A stretch of 5,934 nt of DNA from an uncultured Eubacteriales bacterium (GCA_902796565.1 CADBPP010000140.1:1-5934), one strand, 5' to 3'; shown: positions 1 to 5,416, numbered from the stretch's first letter. Notes: generated from the letters alone by a model not told the origin. Numbers and translations: made by a program.

Positions 1-9
1 GCCGTTCAT
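1..9 (-). CDS. Start of a downstream minus-strand gene (first 3 codons, truncated by window edge)
   Basis: On the minus strand, 18 bases after the folD stop codon, an ATG (9-7) is followed by codons for Asn and Gly and then the window ends. A purine-rich stretch AAGAGGCAGG (14-23 on the plus strand, read in reverse) lies a few bases upstream and could act as a ribosome site, although it is weaker than those of the neighbouring genes. The short gap suggests another member of the fhs-fchA-folD operon. In acetogens such clusters often continue with methylene-THF reductase genes, but three codons give no information about the product. Confidence 0.35.
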
Positions 10-27
10 TTACCTGCCTCTTAAGTC

Positions 28-1005
28 TTATAAAAGTCCGTTCTGTACCTTGCAGGCCTTGATCAGGTTCTTGGCAAGAAGCGCGGAAGTGATGGAACCT
101 ACTCCGGGCACCGGGGTCATCCAGCTTGCCTTGTCCCAGACGTCCTTTGAGCAGCAGCCGATGGTGACGGTCTTCTGCTTGCCGGTCTTTTCGTTGATCA
201 CGGGCTCGCCGTTCTCGTCGAATACCTTGTCGCGGATGACGGAAGCGTCGATTACGATGGCGCCTTCCTTGATCATGTCAGCGGTGACGGTATCCTTGAA
301 GGGGGTGGCTGCGATGACTACATCGGCGGTGGTGTACATCTTCTTGGTCTCCTCGTGGGTGAGGTGGTGTACGATGGACACGGTGGCGAAACGGTTGGTC
401 AGCAGCATTGCAGCGGGCTTTCCGATAACGTTGGAGTTGTTGATGATGCATACGTCAAGGCCGCATGCCACGTCGTCTTCCTGTCCCGGCCTTGCGTTGG
501 GAAGGGGAACGTACTGCTTGCGGACGGTCTCCTTGATCTGGTCAGCGTAGTAGTCGATCACTTCGACGATGGCGCTGGCGGTGCAGGGATAAAGTCCGGT
601 GGGGTCGTTGATGACCAGCTTGCCCATGTTGGCGGATGTGCAGGCGTCAACGTCCTTGAGGGGGTTGAGGTTATCGCCGATGGCGACGTTCTCATCGATA
701 TTGTCGAGGGGCCGGAATGCCAGGATGCCGTGGATGGCGGGATCGGCGTTGATCTCCCTGAACTTCTTGATGTAGTCTTCCTGGGAAACATCTGCGGGAA
801 GCGCGAAAACTTCGACCTCGATGCCGGCCTCGTTCATTGTTGAGGTCGCGCCCTTTTCATAGGACAGATCCGGTCCCTTCTCTCCGACACGCACGATGCC
901 GAGCTTGGGAACGATCCCCTTGGCCTTCAGCTCTTCCGCTGCTGCCTTGCATTCGTCCTTGATTGACTGAGCGACTGCCTTGCAGTCCAAAATCTGAGCA
1001 CTCAT
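28..1005 (-). CDS. folD: FolD-family methylene-THF dehydrogenase, probably lacking cyclohydrolase activity
   Basis: The 325-residue cytosolic protein belongs to the methylene-THF dehydrogenase/cyclohydrolase family, which interconverts methylene-, methenyl- and formyl-THF with NAD(P). Recognisable parts are the N-terminal catalytic domain, the KDVD segment (117-120), the PCTASAIVEVI helix (140-150), the Rossmann signature IINNSNVIGKPAAMLL (187-202), EGAIVIDAS (247-255) and the C-terminal TPVPGVGSIT (297-306). It is longer than the usual 280-300 residues because of an insertion of roughly 20 residues at about 153-183 and another at about 260-280. The catalytic Tyr is present (Y49), but a gapless match puts Ala53 where the family has its essential Lys (Y+4), and Phe97 where it has Gln (GILVQLP becomes GILAFRP). 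The PGGVGP motif has lost one Gly. This pattern resembles monofunctional dehydrogenases such as yeast MTD1 (from memory). The start is supported by GGAGG 8 bases upstream. It is the third gene of the operon, 35 bases after fchA. Confidence 0.93.
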   Translation of the reverse strand: MSAQILDCKAVAQSIKDECKAAAEELKAKGIVPKLGIVRVGEKGPDLSYEKGATSTMNEAGIEVEVFALPADVSQEDYIKKFREINADPAIHGILAFRPLDNIDENVAIGDNLNPLKDVDACTSANMGKLVINDPTGLYPCTASAIVEVIDYYADQIKETVRKQYVPLPNARPGQEDDVACGLDVCIINNSNVIGKPAAMLLTNRFATVSIVHHLTHEETKKMYTTADVVIAATPFKDTVTADMIKEGAIVIDASVIRDKVFDENGEPVINEKTGKQKTVTIGCCSKDVWDKASWMTPVPGVGSITSALLAKNLIKACKVQNGLL

Positions 1006-1013
1006 TTTATAAT

Positions 1014-1018
1014 CCTCC
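1014..1018 (-). promoter_or_regulatory. Ribosome binding site of folD
   Basis: GGAGG on the minus strand, 8 bases before the folD ATG (1005-1003), fixes that start codon. Confidence 0.75.
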
Positions 1019-1040
1019 AGAATAGTTGTTATTGAATTAC

Positions 1041-1667
1041 TTACAGTGATTTATCGACGGTCTCGTAGATCTCGTCGCACTTTTTGAGTCCGGTCTCCAC
1101 CAGGGCGGTGCATTCCTTCCTGAGAGATTCCGCGAACTCCGTGTCCTTGATCATGTTGACGTTGATGGCGATGTTGAGCCACGCGCAGCTGATGGCGCTT
1201 CTGATGAGCGCGATGCCGCATCCGACGTCGGAAAGGGCCAGTTTGGAGCCCTTCTGGGTCAGCTCCTCAAAGAGGGGGATGCTTGAGCAGGAGGTCTTCA
1301 GCAGTTTCACCGGGGCTGCCACCGCCAGCTTGAGGCAGCGGTCCAGCTCCTTGGCCTTGAATTCCTTCTCCTCGTCCGTGGTCGTGGGAAGGCCGTAAGC
1401 CTTTGACAGGGGCAGGAAGTTCTCCACGTCCTCATCCATGATGTTGAAGAATTCCCTGGTGAGATCCTTCAGGGATGCCATAAGGCGCTGGATGTCCTCC
1501 TCATACTGGGCATACTTCTTCTTGCCCGTGGTAAGGGAGCATACCATTCCGCCCAGGGCGGCTCCGAGGGAAGCGGCGAGAGCCGCTACGCTTCCTCCTC
1601 CGGGCGCCGGAGCGTTGGAGAAGGTGAGGTCCACGAATTCTTCGCAGGTATTCTTATAGAAACTCAT
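1041..1667 (-). CDS. fchA: Cyclodeaminase/cyclohydrolase family protein, probable methenyl-THF cyclohydrolase
   Basis: The 208-residue protein belongs to the formiminotransferase-cyclodeaminase C-terminal family (FTCD_C), here as a stand-alone protein. The diagnostic PAPGGGS motif is at 20-26, followed by the Ala/Gly-rich helix to about residue 45. An acidic DED at 78-80 is followed by LPLSKAYGLP (85-94), and the second signature SDVGCG at 146-151 leads into a helix ending NIAINV (165-170). The length is typical for stand-alone members. Family proteins either deaminate formimino-THF or hydrolyse methenyl-THF. The position between fhs and folD, as in the acetogen fhs-fchA-folD order, favours methenyl-THF cyclohydrolase. 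No formiminotransferase domain or histidine-utilisation gene is nearby to support the other reading. This role matters here because the adjacent FolD lacks its own cyclohydrolase residues. AGGAG lies 8 bases before the ATG. Confidence 0.9.
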   Translation of the reverse strand: MSFYKNTCEEFVDLTFSNAPAPGGGSVAALAASLGAALGGMVCSLTTGKKKYAQYEEDIQRLMASLKDLTREFFNIMDEDVENFLPLSKAYGLPTTTDEEKEFKAKELDRCLKLAVAAPVKLLKTSCSSIPLFEELTQKGSKLALSDVGCGIALIRSAISCAWLNIAINVNMIKDTEFAESLRKECTALVETGLKKCDEIYETVDKSL

Positions 1668-1675
1668 AATAAAAT

Positions 1676-1680
1676 CTCCT
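1676..1680 (-). promoter_or_regulatory. Ribosome binding site of fchA
   Basis: AGGAG on the minus strand, 8 bases before the fchA ATG (1667-1665). It begins immediately after the TTTT run of the 1686-1710 hairpin, so folding upstream could affect its accessibility. Confidence 0.7.
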
Positions 1681-1681
1681 T

Positions 1682-1710
1682 AAAAGGCCGGAAAGCCGAG
1701 CTTTCCGGCC
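1682..1710 (-). terminator. Intercistronic hairpin between fhs and fchA (weak terminator, processing site or stabiliser)
   Basis: The 70-base fhs-fchA gap contains a perfect 11-bp inverted repeat (1686-1696 with 1700-1710, three-base loop), rich in G and C. On the minus strand it is followed by only four T residues (1685-1682) and then directly by the fchA ribosome site. The short U-run argues against full termination. Partial termination, RNA processing or protection of the upstream fhs mRNA from 3' decay would each give more Fhs than FchA and FolD. A second, weaker inverted repeat (AAATAC 1714-1719 with GTATTT 1729-1734) lies between this hairpin and the fhs stop codon. Confidence 0.55.
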
Positions 1711-1737
1711 GGTAAATACTGGCTGTCGGTATTTGTT

Positions 1738-3417
1738 TTAGAACAGTCCTGTGATCTTGCCGGACTCGTCGACATCGATCTTCTCTGCCGCGGGTACCTT
1801 GGGCAGTCCGGGCATCTTCATGATGGAGCCTGTGAGGGCTACGATGAAGCCTGCGCCTGCTGAAAGGGTGATGTCACGAACGGTGATCCTGAATCCGGTG
1901 GGACGTCCGAGGATCTTCTCGTTATCGGTGAGGGAGTACTGAGTCTTGGCCATGCATACGGGGATGTTGTCGTATCCGAGGGCTGTGAGGTTCTTGATCT
2001 CCTTCTTTGCTGCGTCGGTGAAGTCGACTCCGTCGGCACCGTAGACCTTCTTTGCGATGCACTCGATCTTCTCCTCGATGGGCTGATCGAGCTCATATGC
2101 ATAGTGAAGCTCGCTGGGCTCTTCGCAGAGCTTGACGACTTCCTTGGCCAGCTCTATGCCGCCCTTGCCGCCGAATTCCCAGACTTCGGAAAGCTTGACG
2201 TTGACGCCCAGCTCCGCGCACTTCTTCTCGACCAGTGCGATCTCTTCGGGAGTATCGGTAACGAACTTGTTAAGAGCGACGACTGCGGGGATGCCGAATA
2301 CGTTCTTGATGTTCTCAACATGCTTGAGCAGGTTGGGAAGACCCTTTTCAAGAGCTTCGAGGTTCGGCTTCTGAACGTCTGCCTTGGGAACTCCTCCGTT
2401 GTACTTCAGAGCCTTGATGGTGGCGACGATGATGACTGCGTCGGGCTTGAGGCCTGCGAGACGGCACTTGATGTCCATGAACTTCTCTGCGCCGAGGTCA
2501 GCACCGAATCCGGCTTCCGTTACGACGTAGTCTGCGAAGTGCATTGCCATCTTTGTTGCCAGCACGGAGTTGCAGCCGTGTGCGATATTTGCGAAAGGTC
2601 CGCCGTGTACGAACGCGGGTGTTCCTTCGAGTGTCTGAACGAGGTTGGGCTTGAGGGCATCCTTCAGAAGGGCTGCCATTGCTCCCTCAGCGTGAAGGTC
2701 GCCGGCGGTGATGGGCTTCTTGGAACGGCTGTAGCCGATGACGATCCTGGCCAGTCTTTCCTTCAGGTCGGTGATGGAAGTGGCGAGGCAGAAGACTGCC
2801 ATGACTTCGGATGCAACGGTGATATCCCAGTGATCTTCTCTTACATAACCCTGAGAAGTTCCGCCGAGTCCGTCAACAGCGTTTCTGAGCTGTCTGTCGT
2901 TCATGTCGACTGCTCTGTGCCATGTGATCCTTCTGGGGTCGATGTCCAGCTCGTTGCCCTGGTAGATGTGGTTGTCGACCATAGCGGCAAGCAGGTTGTT
3001 GGCTGCTCCGATGGCATGGAAGTCACCGGTGAAGTGAAGGTTGATGTCCTCCATGGGGACGACCTGTGCGTATCCTCCGCCTGCAGCTCCGCCCTTGACT
3101 CCGAAAACGGGTCCGAGGGACGGTTCTCTCAGTGCGACGGCAGTGTTCTTGCCGAGCAGTGAAAGCGCGTCAGCTACACCGACGGTAGTGGTGCTCTTTC
3201 CTTCTCCTGCGGGTGTGGGGTTGATAGCAGTAGTAAGGATGAGCTTTGCCTTGTTGCCTGAACCCTTGGTGGTGTTCAGCAGATTGTAGTCGAGCTTTGC
3301 CTTGTACTTTCCGTACAGTTCAAGATCCTCTTCCTTGAGACCGAACTTAGCAGCGATCTCTCTGATGTCCTTGAGTTCGCACTCCTGAGCGATCTCAATG
3401 TCTGTCTTGTAGCCCAT
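1738..3417 (-). CDS. fhs: Formate--tetrahydrofolate ligase
   Basis: The cytosolic enzyme couples ATP hydrolysis to formation of 10-formyl-THF from formate and THF. It is the entry step of the Wood-Ljungdahl methyl branch and also supplies formyl groups for purines; in the reverse direction it yields ATP in purine and amino-acid fermenters. At 559 residues it matches the usual bacterial length of about 555-560. The family signatures are intact: P-loop TPAGEGKST (68-76), REPSLGPVFG (97-106), KGGAAGGGYAQV (108-119), HFTGDFHAI (128-136) and the C-terminal MPGLP (535-539). No disruption is visible. It is the first gene of the fhs-fchA-folD operon. GGAGG lies 6 bases before the ATG. By eye its codon choice is more uniform than in the aor gene, as expected for an abundant enzyme. 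Confidence 0.98.
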   Translation of the reverse strand: MGYKTDIEIAQECELKDIREIAAKFGLKEEDLELYGKYKAKLDYNLLNTTKGSGNKAKLILTTAINPTPAGEGKSTTTVGVADALSLLGKNTAVALREPSLGPVFGVKGGAAGGGYAQVVPMEDINLHFTGDFHAIGAANNLLAAMVDNHIYQGNELDIDPRRITWHRAVDMNDRQLRNAVDGLGGTSQGYVREDHWDITVASEVMAVFCLATSITDLKERLARIVIGYSRSKKPITAGDLHAEGAMAALLKDALKPNLVQTLEGTPAFVHGGPFANIAHGCNSVLATKMAMHFADYVVTEAGFGADLGAEKFMDIKCRLAGLKPDAVIIVATIKALKYNGGVPKADVQKPNLEALEKGLPNLLKHVENIKNVFGIPAVVALNKFVTDTPEEIALVEKKCAELGVNVKLSEVWEFGGKGGIELAKEVVKLCEEPSELHYAYELDQPIEEKIECIAKKVYGADGVDFTDAAKKEIKNLTALGYDNIPVCMAKTQYSLTDNEKILGRPTGFRITVRDITLSAGAGFIVALTGSIMKMPGLPKVPAAEKIDVDESGKITGLF

Positions 3418-3423
3418 AGTTTA

Positions 3424-3428
3424 CCTCC
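3424..3428 (-). promoter_or_regulatory. Ribosome binding site of fhs
   Basis: GGAGG on the minus strand, 6 bases upstream of the fhs ATG (3417-3415). Confidence 0.75.
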
Positions 3429-3443
3429 GAGTAAATGTATGAA

Positions 3444-3477
3444 TTGGATTGGCTTGCGCGGTTGCGCATGTTGGATT
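3444..3477 (-). repeat. Direct repeat of a 7-mer flanking a small hairpin in the fhs leader
   Basis: TTGGATT occurs at 3444-3450 and again at 3471-3477 (AATCCAA when read as fhs leader RNA), on either side of the perfect TGCGC-GGTT-GCGCA inverted repeat at 3455-3468. This symmetry close to the fhs ribosome site could be a protein- or RNA-binding arrangement. It is short enough to be chance. Confidence 0.35.
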
Positions 3478-3479
3478 TA

Positions 3480-3514
3480 GGATATATTAGCAGCACCGGA
3501 TGCTGTACTAATCC
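3480..3514 (-). promoter_or_regulatory. Strong stem-loop in the fhs leader
   Basis: CAGCA/TGCTG (3491-3495 with 3501-3505) is extended by ATTAG/CTAAT (3486-3490 with 3508-3512), with a two-base TA bulge on one side only and an outer GGAT/ATCC that could lengthen the stem. The loop is CCGGA on the plus strand. Ten base pairs with a defined bulge are more than background. There is no T-run next to it, so it is not a simple terminator. Confidence 0.45.
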
Positions 3515-3582
3515 TTCTGAAACGACGTGCCGGCCTGTTTTCGGGCACAGTCATTCCGGCGGAAATTTCATCCGCTGATATT

Positions 3583-3610
3583 ATTATAGAACAAAAGGAA
3601 GGTGGTAAAG
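3583..3610 (-). promoter_or_regulatory. Candidate promoter of the fhs-fchA-folD operon
   Basis: A perfect TATAAT lies on the minus strand at 3588-3583. The -35 is poor: TTTACC (3609-3604) with a 15-base spacer, or ACTTTA with 17. The local DNA is AT-rich compared with its surroundings. It is the best sigma-70-type site between aor and fhs and would give a leader of about 160 nt. The weak -35 might mean an activator is needed. Confidence 0.5.
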
Positions 3611-3772
3611 TATCTTATTTTACGCAGTGTTTTAAAATTTGGGACCCTATTTGACAGGGGAGAGTGCTTCATTCAAATTTAGCGCCATTTTTGATTGTAT
3701 GCCGCATCCTCTATTCAATATCGGTTCCGATTAGTGAATATCGCGACTTTATTTCAATCTTTAAAACCGCGC

Positions 3773-3816
3773 GGAGCACGGATATCCGTCCCTTCCTCAA
3801 AGGGTCCCGGAGCACG
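3773..3816. repeat. Small repeat patch downstream of aor: 8-mer direct repeat and 12-base palindrome
   Basis: GGAGCACG is found at 3773-3780 and at 3809-3816, 36 bases apart. The perfect palindrome ACGGATATCCGT covers 3778-3789 and overlaps the first copy. A further CCCTT/AAGGG inverted repeat lies between them (about 3790-3804). This could be a decayed mobile-element end or a protein site, but nothing identifies it. Confidence 0.3.
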
Positions 3817-3817
3817 T

Positions 3818-3841
3818 AAAAGCGCCGCCCTGAGCCGGCGC
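3818..3841 (-). terminator. Probable rho-independent terminator of aor
   Basis: About 20 bases after the aor stop codon, the minus strand has GCGCCG (3841-3836), an 8-base loop, CGGCGC (3827-3822) and then TTTT (3821-3818). The stem is all G and C but short, and the T-run is only four long. It would separate aor transcription from the fhs operon. An overlapping palindrome CCGGCGCCGG (3835-3844) offers an alternative fold. Confidence 0.5.
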
Positions 3842-3861
3842 CGGAGGGATGTTCCAAGTAT

Positions 3862-5295
3862 TCAGTTTTCGTTAAAGCCCTCGCGGATGCTCTCTGCGAA
3901 GGAGGATACGGTCCCTTCCAGGGAGGAGGGAAAAGCACTGTCCGTCTCCCATCCAATAAGGGAGGCCAGCTCCATGAGGGCGTCGGCAGAGGCGGGATCC
4001 TTCATGAGAGCCCTCCAGGGCAGCGGGCACATGAAGCAGCCTGCACAGAATTCTCCCGCTTCCGGGCGGTATCCCCGCTGTATGCCCGTCTGAGGGCGGA
4101 CGGAAAGGGAGGGGAGGCCCCCGTTTTCCGAAAAGTATCTTTGCAGCGCGCCCTCGGGGCTGCCTGTCCCTCTCAGGAGGCGCTTTGCCCCCGCGGCGTC
4201 GCCGAAGGGCAGTGCCCCCGCTTTTGCCAGCTCTCCCAGGAGCTGTCCCGTCATGATGAGATCCGATCCCGCGTCGGTCGTGAGGCTGTCGATGGCGCAG
4301 ATGTCCCTGAGTTCGAAGATGCCTGTCATGGAGCCGAACAGGAACGCGGTCTCATGGTCGAGCCCGGTCGAGAGGTATGCTCCCTTTCTGTCCTTTACGC
4401 TGTTCGAGCATCTGACGGTGCAGCCGGGGATGCAGCTCATGGAGCAGAAACCTCCGGATGAGAGGATCTTTTCCCGCCACGCGGCTTTTTCCCGCATCTC
4501 CCCGCCGGCGGAAAGCTCCGGGCTGAGCTCCCTCCAGGGTGAGCTGAACCAGTCCTCGGGAAGGGGACCGTAGAGGGGCAGGAGACGGCCTGTGAGGCTG
4601 TCCGAGCCAAGGGCGGAATTGACGGTGTCGGAGAGGAGATCGAACCTTTCCTTATGCCGCCCTGAGAAGGATATCCTGAAGGGGCGGGGGGAATGCTCCG
4701 TGACCACCGCCGTAAGATTCCTCTCCGAAAAGGCCCTGCCCATGCCTCCCGGCGAGGCCTGCCTCGGGGGAAGGGCGGGATCGGGATCCGTGCATACGAC
4801 ACAGGAGATGGCCCCGCAGCTTTCGGCTGAGGGACCGCAGCAGAGGACCGATGAGCGCTCCCCGTAAAGCTCCCTGAGCTTTCTTACGGTCGACAGCGTC
4901 CCCCTGCCCTCGAGAGCTGACGCGTCGGTGAGGGAGGCTTTGCCGTCGGATGAGATATGAAGACACACCGGGACTTCAGATGCGCCCTCCAGAGAGATGA
5001 GCTTTACTTCGTGGTCCGTGAGCCTTGAAGCGCAGTCGCCTCCGAAGACGCTGACGTACACTTCTCCCGACGGGTCTGCCCACCCCATGGCGGCTATGGA
5101 AGCTCCCGCGAGCCTCGTGCCGGTGAAAAGCCCCGTCGCGATGACCAGGGGGGAGAACTTCCCTCCTGTCTCCTTCAGGCGTTTCGCCAGGTATTCCGTG
5201 ACGAGACCGGCTCCGCCGGGACAGGCGAAGTCCTTCAGGGAAAAGACCTCTTCCGTTACCGTTCCCTTATCCAGTTTGGCCCTGAGTATCCTCAT
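3862..5295 (-). CDS. Short divergent AOR-family (tungsten/pterin) oxidoreductase-like protein
   Basis: The 477-residue protein resembles aldehyde:ferredoxin oxidoreductases, which oxidise aldehydes to acids with a tungsten bis-pterin, a 4Fe-4S cluster and ferredoxin. The N-terminal AOR domain is visible: MRILRAKLDKG at the start, PGGAGL (26-31), IATGLFTGT (52-60), GGDC (85-88) and PGGMGRAF (182-189). The usual GRGGxGAxxGSKNLKA motif is altered here to a form with GRAFSERNL. The C-terminal domain has a Cys cluster at 284, 288, 292 and 296 (CIPGCTVRC core), GLDHET (311-316, normally GPEYET) and DAGSD (341-345). Another Cys group lies at 417, 420 and 423. Normal AORs have about 600 or more residues; roughly 100 appear to be missing after residue 365. 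The start is ATG 5295, because AGGAGG lies 7 bases upstream; the longer frame from TTG 5343 begins inside the promoter. No signal peptide is seen. Family membership is fairly sure, but the substrate and even catalytic competence are not. Confidence 0.82.
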   Translation of the reverse strand: MRILRAKLDKGTVTEEVFSLKDFACPGGAGLVTEYLAKRLKETGGKFSPLVIATGLFTGTRLAGASIAAMGWADPSGEVYVSVFGGDCASRLTDHEVKLISLEGASEVPVCLHISSDGKASLTDASALEGRGTLSTVRKLRELYGERSSVLCCGPSAESCGAISCVVCTDPDPALPPRQASPGGMGRAFSERNLTAVVTEHSPRPFRISFSGRHKERFDLLSDTVNSALGSDSLTGRLLPLYGPLPEDWFSSPWRELSPELSAGGEMREKAAWREKILSSGGFCSMSCIPGCTVRCSNSVKDRKGAYLSTGLDHETAFLFGSMTGIFELRDICAIDSLTTDAGSDLIMTGQLLGELAKAGALPFGDAAGAKRLLRGTGSPEGALQRYFSENGGLPSLSVRPQTGIQRGYRPEAGEFCAGCFMCPLPWRALMKDPASADALMELASLIGWETDSAFPSSLEGTVSSFAESIREGFNEN

Positions 5296-5302
5296 AGCTC
5301 TT

Positions 5303-5308
5303 CCTCCT
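5303..5308 (-). promoter_or_regulatory. Ribosome binding site of aor (decides the start)
   Basis: A perfect AGGAGG on the minus strand ends 7 bases before ATG 5295-5293. The predicted transcription start is at about 5308, so the site sits at the very 5' end of the mRNA and the leader is only about 13 nt. Confidence 0.8.
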
Positions 5309-5314
5309 GTCCCG

Positions 5315-5343
5315 ATTATATGGTCCGAGCCTCTTTTTGTCAA
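5315..5343 (-). promoter_or_regulatory. Perfect consensus sigma-70 promoter of aor
   Basis: On the minus strand TTGACA (5343-5338), a 17-base spacer and TATAAT (5320-5315) match the housekeeping promoter consensus at all twelve positions with optimal spacing. A promoter this strong is usually held by a repressor or used for constitutive high expression. The TTG of the -35 box is also the first codon of an artificially long aor reading frame. Confidence 0.85.
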
Positions 5344-5372
5344 CCGTGCCCTTCCCGCCCTGAGCGCGTTTT

Positions 5373-5386
5373 CCCTTGCGGAAGGG
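5373..5386. promoter_or_regulatory. Inverted repeat over the ferredoxin -35, possible operator
   Basis: CCCTT (5373-5377), four bases, AAGGG (5382-5386). The repeat surrounds the -35 hexamer of the plus-strand ferredoxin promoter. A dimeric repressor bound here would block that promoter. The link to the PadR protein encoded downstream is inference. Confidence 0.35.
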
Positions 5387-5403
5387 GCCGCCCATGGTAT
5401 AAT
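5376..5403 (+). promoter_or_regulatory. Promoter of the ferredoxin-padR unit
   Basis: TTGCGG (5376-5381), a 16-base spacer and a perfect TATAAT (5398-5403). The predicted start is near 5410, giving a leader of about 17 nt. After its TATAAT the sequence is GGGAC, close to the CGGGAC that follows the aor TATAAT, so the two divergent promoters have similar early transcribed regions. Confidence 0.65.
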
Positions 5404-5406
5404 GGG
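5391..5406. promoter_or_regulatory. Inverted repeat over the ferredoxin -10, possible operator
   Basis: CCCAT (5391-5395), six bases, ATGGG (5402-5406). The repeat encloses most of the TATAAT, so a protein bound here would compete with RNA polymerase. Together with the repeat at 5373-5386 it forms a pair spaced about 18-20 bases centre to centre, near two helical turns. Confidence 0.35.
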
Positions 5407-5416
5407 ACCGGAGAAC

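Larger units (their letters stand above)
3418..3576 (-). promoter_or_regulatory. Structured 5' leader of the fhs operon, class unknown
   Basis: If transcription starts about 7 bases after the TATAAT at 3588-3583, the fhs mRNA has a leader of about 160 nt. On the minus strand it can form several hairpins in order: GCGGA/TCCGC (3575-3571 with 3563-3559), GTGCC/GGCAC (around 3547-3526), a strong two-part stem ATTAG-TA-CAGCA with TGCTG-CTAAT (3512-3486), and TGCGC/GCGCA with a four-base loop (3468-3455). No U-rich terminator follows any of them. I looked for the folate-related THF and ZTP riboswitch signatures and did not see them. It may be a riboswitch or protein-bound leader of another type, or simply a structured UTR. 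Confidence 0.4.
3418..3861. other. 444-base gene-free region between aor and fhs
   Basis: No credible coding sequence was found here. The open frames that cross it lack a ribosome site and family features. From the aor end to the fhs end it contains a probable terminator (3818-3841), a short palindrome and repeat patch (3773-3816), an AT-rich stretch (about 3580-3720) with the candidate fhs promoter, and the structured fhs leader. Confidence 0.7.

Noticed and set aside
1041..1667. Formimino-THF cyclodeaminase of histidine degradation as the role of the fchA product
   Set aside because: The family allows it, but there is no formiminotransferase or histidine-utilisation gene alongside, while fhs and a cyclohydrolase-deficient FolD flank it.
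2104..3162. 352-codon open frame on the plus strand opposite fhs
   Set aside because: It lies fully antisense to a complete, highly conserved fhs gene. The translation is a Val/Asp/Cys-rich composition typical of the reverse frame of a GC-rich gene, with no ribosome site or family motif.
3418..3576. THF or ZTP (pfl) riboswitch in the fhs leader
   Set aside because: The genes are the right kind, but I could not find the conserved ZTP 3' element (CCGCCUGGGC-like) or the THF core. A covariance-model scan would settle it.
3651..3679. Plus-strand promoter from a perfect TTGACA at 3651-3656
   Set aside because: The sequence 17 bases downstream (CAAATT) is a poor -10, and no plus-strand gene follows; it would run antisense into aor.
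3711..3956. 81-codon minus-strand frame running from the end of aor into the spacer
   Set aside because: It overlaps the end of aor in another frame and has no ribosome site or recognisable features.
4437..4802. Minus-strand frame of 121 codons overlapping aor
   Set aside because: Its Pro/Arg/Ser-rich composition is that of a shifted frame of a GC-rich gene, and it lies entirely within the AOR-like coding sequence.
5296..5343. N-terminal extension of the AOR-like protein starting at TTG 5343
   Set aside because: The extension is encoded by the promoter and ribosome site and would not be transcribed; the family N terminus matches MRILRAKLDKG from ATG 5295.
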